A DNA stretch of 64,000 nucleotides, from NCBI GenBank assembly GCA_023418995.1, contig JAEZYP010000060.1, positions 1 through 64,000 on the forward strand. Reading direction: 5' to 3'. This document shows, piece after piece, positions 1-6,923 of the stretch (the first letter of the stretch is position 1; each line of letters starts with the position of its first letter). Source of the stretch: Bacillota bacterium (GTDB lineage Bacteria; Bacillota; Clostridia; Oscillospirales; Acutalibacteraceae). The notes beneath the pieces are model-generated. The model did no database searches. It was given only the letters and a program-made list of their open reading frames with translations, and was not told the origin of the DNA. Both the position numbers and the translations under genes were made by a program.

Positions 1-260
1 AGGACTATTGGCGGCACCTTGCTCTTACCGCAAACGGCAGCTCATCGACACTGGTCTTTAAGAATAATATCTATTCAACCTACAACCGCGGCGTACACTT
101 CACACCGCTCTGGTTCCCGGACGATAAGTACACCATTTACGCCTATCTGGGTGACGCATGGACGCCGGCCGGAATGCTGAGCATGAATCTCAACGATTAC
201 GTCACGATAAAAGGAAACGTTTATGATGACTGGCACATCGGGCCGAAGCTGGTGGATTGA
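1..260 (+). CDS. 3' end of a protein of unknown function (partial, runs off left edge)
   Basis: An open frame enters from the left edge (first whole codon at position 3) and ends with TGA at 258-260, giving the last 85 residues of a larger protein. The visible part is rich in Tyr, Trp and Asn and contains the segments NRGVHFTPLWFPD, AWTPAGMLSMN and VYDDWHIGPKL. This looks like a beta-rich extracytoplasmic domain. I have a weak impression of tails of large secreted proteins carried by Clostridia conjugative elements (Athe_2463/DUF5704-like), but I cannot confirm it. The next gene starts only 19 bp downstream on the same strand, so the two may be co-transcribed. No function is assigned. Confidence 0.6.
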   Translation, partial: DYWRHLALTANGSSSTLVFKNNIYSTYNRGVHFTPLWFPDDKYTIYAYLGDAWTPAGMLSMNLNDYVTIKGNVYDDWHIGPKLVD

Positions 261-279
261 ATAAGGAGGAATGACGTTT

Positions 280-2037
280 ATGAAAAATACCTCAAGCAAT
301 AATATGACCTTTGGAAAACGCTTAGCTTATACCAGAAAGAGAAAAAAACTTTCTCGAAAACAACTTGCGAATTTGGTTGGATTATGCGAGGACAGTATAT
401 CCCGATTTGAAACCGGCAATCGAAACCCAAGCGCTGCTATGATTCAGAAAATAGCAACAGCTTTGGTAGTACCTGAAGATTGGTTTGAAAACGACGATAA
501 TTTTAATACGGATACGGCTGAAAATCAGCGTTTAATTGATGCAAACAATCGTAGGGCTTTCGGGCAGCGTTTAGCCTATTCCAGAATCAAAAAGGAACTA
601 ACCAAAAAACAGCTTGCGAATTTAGCTGGAGTATGCCCGGACAGTATACGCCTATTAGAAACCGGCAATCGAAACCCAAGCGCTGCTATGATTCAGAAAA
701 TAGCAACGGCTCTGGAAGTACCTGAAGATTGGTTTGAAAACGAGAATAATTTTAAAACGGCCGAAAATCAGTGTTTAATTGATGCAAACAATTGTAGGGA
801 TTTCGGGCAGCGTTTAGCTTTTACCAGAAAGAAAAAAGGACTACCGCAAAAAGAACTTGCAAAATTAAGCGGGGTACCCTATACCTCAATAATGCATTAT
901 GAACAAGGTAGGAACACCCCGTGTTCAGTTCGCCTTCGGAAAATAATAAAAGCTTTAGAAGTATCGGATGATTGGTTTGAAAACGATGATAATTTTAAAG
1001 AGGATCCTATAAAAAAGCTTACCGATTTCGGACAACATTTAGCATATACCAGAAAGAAAAAGGGAATAAGTCAACGTCAACTTGCGGAATTAATCGGAAC
1101 GCACCGGATGAAGATTTGCAACCTTGAAGCAGGCATACAGCACCCAGATGAGCTTATTCTGAATCAAATTATAAAAACTTTGGGTTTATCAGATGATTGG
1201 TTTGAGAATGATGATAATTTTAAAGAGGATCTTGAGCCTATAAAAAAGCTTACCGATTTCGGGCAACGTTTAGCATATACCAGAAAGAAAAAAGGGCTGA
1301 AACAATCACAGCTTGCGGAATTAGTCGGGATGAGTTGGCCAATGATAGGATTTTATGAAAGGGGCTTCGGATATCCCAGTATGCCTGTTTTTAGTAAAAT
1401 TATAAAAGCTTTGGAAGTACCAGATGATTGGTTTGAGAACGCTGAAAATTTTAAAGACGATGATATTAAACCTGTAATAAGGCTTACTAAAGAGCAGCAG
1501 CAATTTGTAGCTGAACACGAGTGGTTGATTCGCTATATGTTTTATAAGTATTTTAATTATCCAAAGAACGAGGAACTATACGAAAACTACTATGGTTGTG
1601 CTGCAATTAGTCTTTGCGAGGTTGCTATGATTTATGACGAGAACAAAGGGTCATTTCCAACATTTGCGAAGATGAGGATTCAATCTTCTATGGCTCGTGC
1701 TTTTAAAAATGAAAAGAAAAACATACAGCCTTGTACAAGTTTAGATAAGCTATTAGGAGATGATCCTAACTGTGATGACCTTGCTTCTATTATCCCGGAT
1801 CCTGAGGATAAATTTGAATCGCTCGAATATAAAATCCTCGTTGAGTCCGTTTGCCAAAAGGTAGCACCTGTTTTAACAGATAATGAAAAAGAGGTATTTA
1901 GGCTCTGGCTACATGGAGTGAGTATAGATGAAACTGCAGCGATAGTAGGAATTTCAACTTCTACGGTAACGCGAAGTAAGCGAGAAGTAATAACGAAATG
2001 TAGAACTCTATTCACTCCCGATGACATTTTTTCATAA
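280..2037 (+). CDS. Five-XRE-domain regulator fused to a sigma-70-like factor
   Basis: The 585-residue protein has five consecutive XRE/HTH_3 helix-turn-helix units beginning near residues 11, 94, 175, 250 and 327. Each opens with an FG(Q/K)xLAYTRK-type helix and closes with a (V/S)xDWFENxxNF tail. From about residue 400 the sequence changes to a sigma-70-like module. A region 2-like helix pair carries YDENKGSFPTFA. An acidic linker with SLDKLLGDDP and IIPDPED follows, as between regions 3 and 4 of true sigma factors. Region 4 (LTDNEKEVFRLWLHG, then an HTH) starts near residue 532. The start at 280 is preferred over 271 because AAGGAGGA at 263-270 then has a 9-base spacer. Codons are AT-rich, unlike the core genes. 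It probably recognises DNA through several HTHs and may recruit RNA polymerase, but this is inference. Small genes and 45-bp repeats follow directly. Confidence 0.85.
   Translation: MKNTSSNNMTFGKRLAYTRKRKKLSRKQLANLVGLCEDSISRFETGNRNPSAAMIQKIATALVVPEDWFENDDNFNTDTAENQRLIDANNRRAFGQRLAYSRIKKELTKKQLANLAGVCPDSIRLLETGNRNPSAAMIQKIATALEVPEDWFENENNFKTAENQCLIDANNCRDFGQRLAFTRKKKGLPQKELAKLSGVPYTSIMHYEQGRNTPCSVRLRKIIKALEVSDDWFENDDNFKEDPIKKLTDFGQHLAYTRKKKGISQRQLAELIGTHRMKICNLEAGIQHPDELILNQIIKTLGLSDDWFENDDNFKEDLEPIKKLTDFGQRLAYTRKKKGLKQSQLAELVGMSWPMIGFYERGFGYPSMPVFSKIIKALEVPDDWFENAENFKDDDIKPVIRLTKEQQQFVAEHEWLIRYMFYKYFNYPKNEELYENYYGCAAISLCEVAMIYDENKGSFPTFAKMRIQSSMARAFKNEKKNIQPCTSLDKLLGDDPNCDDLASIIPDPEDKFESLEYKILVESVCQKVAPVLTDNEKEVFRLWLHGVSIDETAAIVGISTSTVTRSKREVITKCRTLFTPDDIFS
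409..707 (+). repeat. 50-bp perfect direct repeat inside the XRE array
   Basis: Positions 409-458 and 658-707 are identical over 50 bp, 249 bp apart and in the same reading frame. They encode the ETGNRNPSAAMIQKIAT segment of XRE units 1 and 2. The other units differ clearly at DNA level, so units 1 and 2 were duplicated or converted recently. Confidence 0.9.
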
Positions 2038-2056
2038 GCAGGGCAGTACTAAATCA

Positions 2057-2102
2057 GTTATTTTTTTCTTTGCTTTGGGCGCGCCGAGCCGCCTATCCAA
2101 AC
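2057..2102 (+). repeat. 45-bp intergenic repeat, copy 1
   Basis: This is the first of three copies sharing the core TGCTTTGGGCGCGCCGAGCC. It lies just after the stop codon of the XRE-sigma gene and before the ribosome binding site of the next small gene. It includes the palindrome GGCGCGCC. The other copies are at 2346-2390 and 2593-2636. Confidence 0.85.
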
Positions 2103-2128
2103 ACAGCTTCAGAAAGGAGGTGAACCAG

Positions 2129-2341
2129 GTGAAATGTTTTATTAAAGATAAACCGGCGCTTTCAATACCCCTACATAAAAGTCTTATTATCGAAGATGAC
2201 CCAGAGCTTACAATGCTCTTCGCTTCCATGACGAAAAAGGAAACCATCAGATTTCTTAAAGAAGCAATAAGAGATACCAATGACGATGAATATAAAAAAG
2301 TGTATCGGTATCTCCTGGAGGAGGTGAACAAGAACCCGTAA
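2129..2341 (+). CDS. Small acidic protein of unknown function (paralogue 1)
   Basis: The predicted product has 70 residues and starts at a GTG (2129) behind a strong AAAGGAGGTG at 2113-2122. The core SLIIEDDPELTMLF and MTKKETIRFLKEAI resembles the next gene (IIIEDEPEFIMMF, LTRRQKLQLLTDSV), so the two are paralogues. It looks alpha-helical and acidic, with no membrane segment. Small proteins of this kind are common in integrated elements of Clostridia, but I do not know a function. It sits between two copies of the 45-bp repeat, so repeat and gene may have duplicated together. An in-frame extension to 2021 exists but has no ribosome binding site and overlaps the end of the preceding gene. Confidence 0.65.
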   Translation: MKCFIKDKPALSIPLHKSLIIEDDPELTMLFASMTKKETIRFLKEAIRDTNDDEYKKVYRYLLEEVNKNP

Positions 2342-2345
2342 CAAC

Positions 2346-2390
2346 GTTATTTTTTCCTCTGCTTTGGGCGCGCCGAGCCGCCAGCCAAAC
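2346..2390 (+). repeat. 45-bp intergenic repeat, copy 2
   Basis: The second copy of the TGCTTTGGGCGCGCCGAGCC repeat begins 5 bases after the stop codon of the preceding small gene. A conserved CAGAAAGGAGG ribosome binding region follows it, as it does copy 1. Confidence 0.85.
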
Positions 2391-2421
2391 GCAACTTACA
2401 TTCAGAAAGGAGGCGAACCAA

Positions 2422-2673
2422 ATGAATATTATCATTGAAGATGAACCTGAGTTTATAATGATGTTTAATTCCTTAACAAGACGGCAAAAACTGCAATTAC
2501 TTACCGACAGCGTTCGCGCGATGAAGAAAACCCTTCCATACGAAAAGTATATAAGTGGTTACTTAAAAAGACAAAAAGCCCTCTGTAGCTTTGTTATTTT
2601 TTCTCTGCTTTGGGCACGCCGAGCCGCCCAGCAAACCGAGGTTGAAAAAGAAAGTGCAGGTAAGTATTCATGA
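2422..2673 (+). CDS. Small acidic protein of unknown function (paralogue 2, C-terminus read through a repeat)
   Basis: The gene starts at ATG 2422 behind AGAAAGGAGGCG (2404-2415) and encodes 83 residues. The first 50 or so match the preceding small protein in pattern. The last 30 (from LCSFVIFSLLWARRAAQQ) are the translation of repeat copy 3 at 2593-2636, so the original gene probably ended before the repeat. In the +1 frame a TAG lies at 2585-2587, which suggests that a one-base indel extended the protein. Its stop overlaps the ATG of the next gene (ATGA, 2670-2673), so translation may be coupled. Function is unknown. Confidence 0.6.
   Translation: MNIIIEDEPEFIMMFNSLTRRQKLQLLTDSVRAMKKTLPYEKYISGYLKRQKALCSFVIFSLLWARRAAQQTEVEKESAGKYS
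2593..2636 (+). repeat. 45-bp repeat, copy 3 (within a coding end)
   Basis: The third copy reads GGGCACGCC where the others have GGGCGCGCC. Unlike the first two it lies inside an open frame and forms the odd hydrophobic tail of the protein encoded from 2422. Confidence 0.8.
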
Positions 2674-2972
2674 AAAAAGTAGTCGTAAATCTTAATGTAG
2701 ACCCTCAGAAGTTCGAAGCAGCCAAACAGTTCATGGATGAAAAAGGCCTTACCATGGAAGCTGAATTGAGCGAAACCATAGACAGATTTTACAAAAAATA
2801 TGTTCCTGCAGGCACCCGGAAGAACATCGAAGGTGCAGCTTCCCCTACCCGCTCCGTTCCCTCAAATTCACCTCATTCAGCGCCGGAGAAGCCATCGAAT
2901 CTAGGCGTTTCTGAGGGGAATTCGGGTGTGATTTCTCGTAATTTGCGCTTACTTAGCTCTAGAGAGGTCTAA
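2670..2972 (+). CDS. DUF6103-like protein
   Basis: The 100-residue product begins MKKVVVNLNVDPQKFEA and continues with EKGLTMEAELSETIDRFYKKYVP. This is the beta-strand plus two-helix pattern I associate with DUF6103, a family found in mobile elements of Clostridia. The N-terminal 50 residues look folded (a ribbon-helix-helix-like layout is possible). The Ser/Pro/Asn-rich C-terminus (about residues 55-100) looks disordered. The start overlaps the stop of the upstream gene by four bases. The family assignment comes from memory of the sequence pattern; no function is known to me. Confidence 0.6.
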   Translation: MKKVVVNLNVDPQKFEAAKQFMDEKGLTMEAELSETIDRFYKKYVPAGTRKNIEGAASPTRSVPSNSPHSAPEKPSNLGVSEGNSGVISRNLRLLSSREV

Positions 2973-3265
2973 AGTGCTGGAAAATGGCTTTCCTATGCGG
3001 TTTTTTGGCACTTTTCAGCCCCTTTTACAGCACTCTGAAAATCGGCAGTTCATCTTTGCAGGATAAAGCGTTGCAACCAAAAGGTTGCAACGAGGTGCGC
3101 AATGCCCAGCGGTGCTGGGCATTTTCGAGGTTTTTACTTTGGTAGCAAAAATTTTGCAATGCAAGCAAAACGCACAGCAACAATTCTATTATGTGGCTGT
3201 CTAATGCGCTTTTTTACGTCATCATTTTTGCAACCATCATTTTTTAAACAGGAGGGCATTTTATT
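2973..3265. other. Hairpin-rich gap, possible transfer or replication origin or regulatory RNA
   Basis: No gene is seen in these 293 bp, but several inverted repeats are. AGTGCTG near 2972 can pair with CAGCACT near 3030. A perfect 10-bp stem with an AAAA loop lies at 3069-3092 (arms CGTTGCAACC and GGTTGCAACG). A second perfect 10-bp stem with a GGT loop lies at 3101-3123 (arms AATGCCCAGC and GCTGGGCATT). Tandem perfect hairpins just before a ribbon-helix-helix gene recall oriT regions of mobilisable elements. A terminator with a small RNA is an alternative. No relaxase is present in the window. Confidence 0.5.
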
Positions 3266-3724
3266 ATGTCTCATACTTTGAACAATCAAAAGCTTAAAGA
3301 TGTAAATATTCCGTCAAACAAGAAATTGAAGACCACATTTTATCTCCCAAAAAGCACTTTTGAAAAGATAGATAGCCTGAGTTTATTATCAGGCGAAAGT
3401 CTTTCCAGAAATGACGTAATTGAAAAAGCAATCGATTTCTTCTTCGCTTACACAACATCACAGCTCAGTCAGGATTTTTTATGCGGGGCATTCGGCATAA
3501 AGATGGAGGGACTGATCAGCAACCTGGCTACACGGATTTCAAGAGGGAACTTCCGCACTGCTGTCGAAATGGATCTCCTCACACGCATGTTGGCTACGGT
3601 GGTGCAGCTAAACAAAGCTGATTATGAAAAGCTACGTGTCCGATCTATTCACGACGTAAAAACTACTAATGGAGCTATTGATATTTTGGAAGCGATCAAT
3701 GAAAGCGAATCCGACAATCTTTGA
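3266..3724 (+). CDS. Ribbon-helix-helix-like protein
   Basis: The 152-residue product starts behind ACAGGAGGGC with an 11-base spacer. Residues about 20-65 (KLKTTFYLPKSTFEKID, then SLSRNDVIEKAIDFFF) fit a ribbon-helix-helix fold: a basic beta-strand followed by two helices, the second after an SRNDVIEKA turn. The rest is helical and has no recognised domain. In mobile elements such proteins often act as relaxosome accessory or repressor proteins, and the hairpins just upstream would be a natural binding region. No relaxase is encoded here, so the role is open. A general transcription regulator is an equal possibility. Confidence 0.65.
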   Translation: MSHTLNNQKLKDVNIPSNKKLKTTFYLPKSTFEKIDSLSLLSGESLSRNDVIEKAIDFFFAYTTSQLSQDFLCGAFGIKMEGLISNLATRISRGNFRTAVEMDLLTRMLATVVQLNKADYEKLRVRSIHDVKTTNGAIDILEAINESESDNL

Positions 3725-3868
3725 GATTAATCATTTGCCGACTTTATTTGCGTATAGTCATTATTATCCCGTAAAAGCCCATGGAGGCTATATAGTGTAC
3801 AAGCAGTAAAATAATCGGTTAAACAAAAAACAGTACAGAAGGCCATACGGGGCAATATAACGAACACA

Positions 3869-3914
3869 GCCCCCTGCAAGTTTTAAAACGACTTGTAGGG
3901 GGCATTTTTTTATT
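3869..3914 (+). terminator. Terminator of the CCCCCTGCAAG family, copy A
   Basis: Arms GCCCCCTGCAAG (3869-3880) and CTTGTAGGGGGC (3892-3903) pair with one G-U and are followed by ATTTTTTTATT. Related hairpins recur at 4624, 6331 and 6459. Confidence 0.85.
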
Positions 3915-3981
3915 CAATCATAGACTTATACGCTTGTTGTGATATAATGATAGATAAAAATGGTAAATGGGGATTATCATA

Positions 3982-4608
3982 ATGGAAATCGCACTTCAAT
4001 ATTCAACCACTCGCAATATGGAATGGGCAAGTACCGAAACTACCTTTTTTGAAGGGCTAGATATGATATTAGAAACTAGATTTAGTTTTGGAGCTCGCAT
4101 TGAAGTATATAAAGGAAGTACTCTTGTCGGTGATTTTTATAGCCTTGTTTTCGATGAAGATACGATAGAAAGTGCAGGGGAAGACTTAGTATCTGCTGCT
4201 AATATGATCGACGTCGACGTTGAAGGCCCAGAAGTTAAGGATGCAATAAAATATTTAGTTAGGAGCGATATTTTTAAGCAGGAAATATACGATTGTTTTT
4301 TGTCTGCTCCTCTTTTTGACTGTTATATACAAAATCTATTTTTTTATACTAAGGACGAAAATGAAAATAGAATAATTGCCGAATATTTGTTTAAAAATCT
4401 AAGTGATATTTTTCTGTATTTCTTTAATATACGAATACGTTGCTTTGTTTCATACCCCGCACCGCGGCACATTAATTATTATGGTCAGGAGGTTGATACC
4501 CCAGATAAAGATGGAGCTATAAGGAAAAAAATGATTGAGTTTCACAAAAAGATGGGTTACACACAGCTTGAAGAAACAGGCTTCTTCGCGATAAACTGTT
4601 TTGAATAA
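3982..4608 (+). CDS. Hypothetical protein
   Basis: The product is about 208 residues from ATG 3982 (GGGGAT lies 8 bases upstream); a start at 3967 is also in frame. I do not recognise the family. The sequence is acidic and rich in aromatic residues and has no clear membrane span or signal peptide. FFNIRIRCFVSYPAPRHINYYG sits in the C-terminal half and a HKKMGYTQLEETGFFAIN tail closes the protein. The gene stands alone between terminator copies A and B and is AT-rich. Single AT-rich genes between similar hairpins suggest cargo or immunity-type genes gained by transfer; this is inference only. Confidence 0.6.
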   Translation: MEIALQYSTTRNMEWASTETTFFEGLDMILETRFSFGARIEVYKGSTLVGDFYSLVFDEDTIESAGEDLVSAANMIDVDVEGPEVKDAIKYLVRSDIFKQEIYDCFLSAPLFDCYIQNLFFYTKDENENRIIAEYLFKNLSDIFLYFFNIRIRCFVSYPAPRHINYYGQEVDTPDKDGAIRKKMIEFHKKMGYTQLEETGFFAINCFE

Positions 4609-4623
4609 TTAAGACAGTTAGTA

Positions 4624-4668
4624 ATGCCCCTTGCAAGCCTTTAATCGCCTGCAGGGGGCATATTTTTT
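4624..4668. terminator. Terminator of the CCCCCTGCAAG family, copy B
   Basis: ATGCCCCTTGCAAG (from 4624) pairs imperfectly with CCTGCAGGGGGCAT (to 4661), followed by ATTTTTTG. It lies between convergent genes and may serve both. Confidence 0.8.
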
Positions 4669-4677
4669 GTTTACTAT

Positions 4678-5085
4678 TTATTCTAAAGCCTTATAGTTAA
4701 CAAGAATTTCATTGATTATCTTTTTTGCCTTTGCCTCATAGTTTCCATAACAGCAGAATACTACTGTTGATTCGAGCGAGGCGCACATTACTCGTTCCTT
4801 ATCTGACTGATCTAAGCTACCGACACAGTTAAAAGACGGAGAAGAAAAATGTACGAGACTGCTTCTGAATTCCTCCCAAGGTGGCAAATTGATCTCTGAA
4901 TATGTTGCAGAAAAGGCATCCCTGGGATAAATATACTCGGAATCAATTTGCCTTGGATTAGGATTCATAAAGGAGCATTCTTTTATGTACAGCTTTTTTA
5001 ACAACATAAAAGCATAAGCATACTTCAAAGAATCCCTTTTGTTTTTAACTTCATAAGATGATAAGAGCCGCATAGTCTGGTTCAT
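4678..5085 (-). CDS. Hypothetical protein downstream of a broken kinase gene
   Basis: The product is about 135 residues. ATG at 5085 is chosen because AAAGGATG ends about 9 bases before it; a GTG at 5094 is too close to that site. The protein begins MNQTMRLLSSYEVKNKRDSL, is Ser- and Cys-containing and shows no motif I know. It ends with a predicted helix (YEAKAKKIINEILVNYKALE). It lies 55 bp downstream of the kinase pseudogene on the same strand, so the two probably formed a transcription unit. It could be a partner or substrate of the kinase, but nothing in the sequence shows this. Confidence 0.5.
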   Translation of the reverse strand: MNQTMRLLSSYEVKNKRDSLKYAYAFMLLKKLYIKECSFMNPNPRQIDSEYIYPRDAFSATYSEINLPPWEEFRSSLVHFSSPSFNCVGSLDQSDKERVMCASLESTVVFCCYGNYEAKAKKIINEILVNYKALE

Positions 5086-5140
5086 GAATATCACATCCTT
5101 TTTATCCTATTCCTTCTAAAATATGAGATCAAAGATAACC

Positions 5141-6163
5141 TCAACATCGGCTATCAAAGTTTTGTTTTTCAAAATTCTTTCTGAAAAGATGTTCGTACTT
5201 TATTACTACCATAGATTTTGTTTCAGAATAACTTTTCGTAGTATCTCCACCAAGTCTGGCATTGAGTTCTTTGTAGAATTCAATTTCATCACTGACTTCA
5301 AATTCAAAGTCATGCAAAAATTTTTCAATAAGTTTAAGCGAAAAAAGTGGTGTTTCTTTGACCATCGAGGCTAATTCCCACATATCTAATTTATGATAAT
5401 CGGGTGGTATATACGAATCGGATGATATTGGCAAATTAGGTGACCTATTAAGGAAATCACTTTGTTCTACTGATATTGGAGTAGATATATTAATCACCGC
5501 CTTAAAAGCTTTATTTATTAGCGGAGATGGGAGTTGGGAAATTGTATCATTATTATAAAAAGCCAAATTGCGAAGAAAAGGAAGCAATTCTAAACTAAGA
5601 TTAAAAAGCATTTTGGCATCCCTTTTTTGTGAACGTTCTTTTCCAGAGAAATTGCTTGTTCCAAAATCAAGAATCTTGAAACAACTATTTTTATTCTCAA
5701 TATCAATAATTATATTTTCATCATGTAGATCTCCATGATAGAAACCACTTTCATAGACATATTTTAATGTAGCTGAAATGCCTCAAGCTATTCCCCACCT
5801 CCAAACCCACCATGACGGGTTATTCTCCAGAAATTCTTTTAATGTTATTCCGGGACAATACTCCATCAAGCAATAATAAAAATTCTTCCAATGACTTCCT
5901 GAATATATAGTAGCAATTGAACTAACCCCAGAAAATTGTGAATTTTTCCGGATTTCAGAATAGAATCTATCTTCATCAACTTCGACTTGGCCTTTTCGGG
6001 GATGCCATATTTTTAATGCCTCGTACCTATCTAACAATTTATTCAGCGTTAGAAATACTCTTGCGTTGGCACCTCCTGAAATTGCCTTAATAACTTCATG
6101 ATTTTGTAATGGTATCTCATCATTGTTAATTAATAGCGTTCCATTCATAATTTCTATATTCAT
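5141..6163 (-). pseudogene. Protein kinase-like gene interrupted by one in-frame TGA
   Basis: One frame of 340 codons runs from ATG 6163 (GGGAG 7 bases upstream) to 5141 and contains a single TGA at 5785-5783 (codon 127). The part before it carries a glycine-loop-like SGGANARVF and a lysine in EALKIW. The part after it carries the catalytic loop HGDLHDEN (codons 143-150) and ILDFG (codons 164-168). These are the signatures of a small Ser/Thr- or aminoglycoside-type protein kinase. As read, the product stops before the catalytic loop and would be inactive. A CGA-to-TGA change would explain the break. Stop readthrough or a sequencing error are alternatives. A reinitiated 156-residue fragment starting at ATG 5611 is possible but lacks the catalytic loop. 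Confidence 0.8.
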
Positions 6164-6330
6164 TCCAACGCTCCCATATATTTTATAATTTGATATATTT
6201 TGAAAGCAATTTCATTATATGACTACATATCGAGAATATCAAGAATTTTGTCGTATTATAAAATTAGGTTCGAAAATTAAATAATTATGGTTGTCTCCGA
6301 ACACCAATGAACGGATAAAAGAGTCCACAT

Positions 6331-6380
6331 AAAACACAAAACCCCCTGCAAGCCTTTTTTTGCAGCGAATCTTGTGTTTT
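6331..6380. terminator. Terminator-like hairpin, copy C
   Basis: AAAACACAA (6331-6339) pairs with TTGTGTTTT (6372-6380). Inside, CTGCAA pairs with TTGCAG around a T-rich loop. The 5' half contains CCCCCTGCAAG as in copy A, but the 3' half has changed. Confidence 0.6.
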
Positions 6381-6458
6381 ACCGTAGCTTATGCGGCATT
6401 TGAACGATTAACGCGAACCAATTCACCGTAAAGATAAAGTTCGGATAATCTTAGGTGC

Positions 6459-6501
6459 AATGCCCCCGGCAAGCTTTAACTGGCTTACAGGGGACATTTT
6501 T
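6459..6501 (+). terminator. Terminator of the CCCCCTGCAAG family, copy D
   Basis: AATGCCCCCGGCAAG (from 6459) pairs with mismatches to CTTACAGGGGACATT (to 6498), followed by TTTT. Confidence 0.65.
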
Positions 6502-6572
6502 GTTATAAATGAGTTGTATTATTTTAAAATAGTGGTAATATGGAATAAAATAGATGAAAAGGTGGATTGAAA

Positions 6573-6911
6573 ATGGCAAATTTAATGGGAATTGGTTTAC
6601 TACAATATAACATTGTTTCCTTAATTTCTGCGGGCAAAAAAGAGACTATAAAAGAAATTGAAAAGCATTTTGATGCTGGGGATACAATCGAATATTTGTA
6701 TGGAAAATACAAAGATTTATTTATTACAGAGTTTGATGGGAAAACATATGATAATGTAGCTCTTAATAAATATTTTTCCGATTATGCGGGCTGGATTGTG
6801 GGCGAAGAATGTAGAAAATATGGAATTAGAAATGCAGATGAAGGTTTACTCCTCATGCTTTCATTAATATCCAATAGAGTTGAAATGGCTTGCCCTAAAT
6901 GGGAAATATGA
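6573..6911 (+). CDS. Hypothetical protein, first gene of an AT-rich pair
   Basis: The 112-residue product starts at ATG 6573 behind AAAAGGTGG with a 7-base spacer. I do not recognise it. It appears mostly helical, with an N-terminal LMGIGLLQYNIVSLISAGKK and a conserved-looking FSDYAGWIVGEECRKYG segment. There is no signal peptide. The next gene follows after 12 bp on the same strand with its own ribosome binding site, so the two form an operon. Its size, AT-rich codons and position after a terminator array would suit an immunity or toxin-antitoxin cargo pair, but no motif supports a specific class. Confidence 0.55.
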   Translation: MANLMGIGLLQYNIVSLISAGKKETIKEIEKHFDAGDTIEYLYGKYKDLFITEFDGKTYDNVALNKYFSDYAGWIVGEECRKYGIRNADEGLLLMLSLISNRVEMACPKWEI

Positions 6912-6923
6912 AAGGAAAGTACC

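Larger units (their letters stand above)
6164..6572. other. AT-rich gap with two hairpins, no gene seen
   Basis: This stretch separates the divergently read kinase gene and the 6573 gene. Apart from the two CCCCCTGCAAG-type hairpins at 6331 and 6459 I see only short frames without ribosome binding sites. Two terminators in a row with no gene between them suggest that a cassette was lost here. Confidence 0.5.

Noticed and set aside
2057..2636. CRISPR-like array from three repeats
   Set aside because: The copies are 240-290 bp apart with genes between them, and there is no cas gene.
5123..5374. 83-codon plus-strand frame opposite the kinase gene
   Set aside because: It is antisense to the conserved kinase frame and has no ribosome binding site.
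5783..5785. Selenocysteine at the in-frame TGA of the kinase gene
   Set aside because: No convincing SECIS-type hairpin follows directly, and this kinase position is not known to use selenocysteine. A nonsense mutation is simpler.
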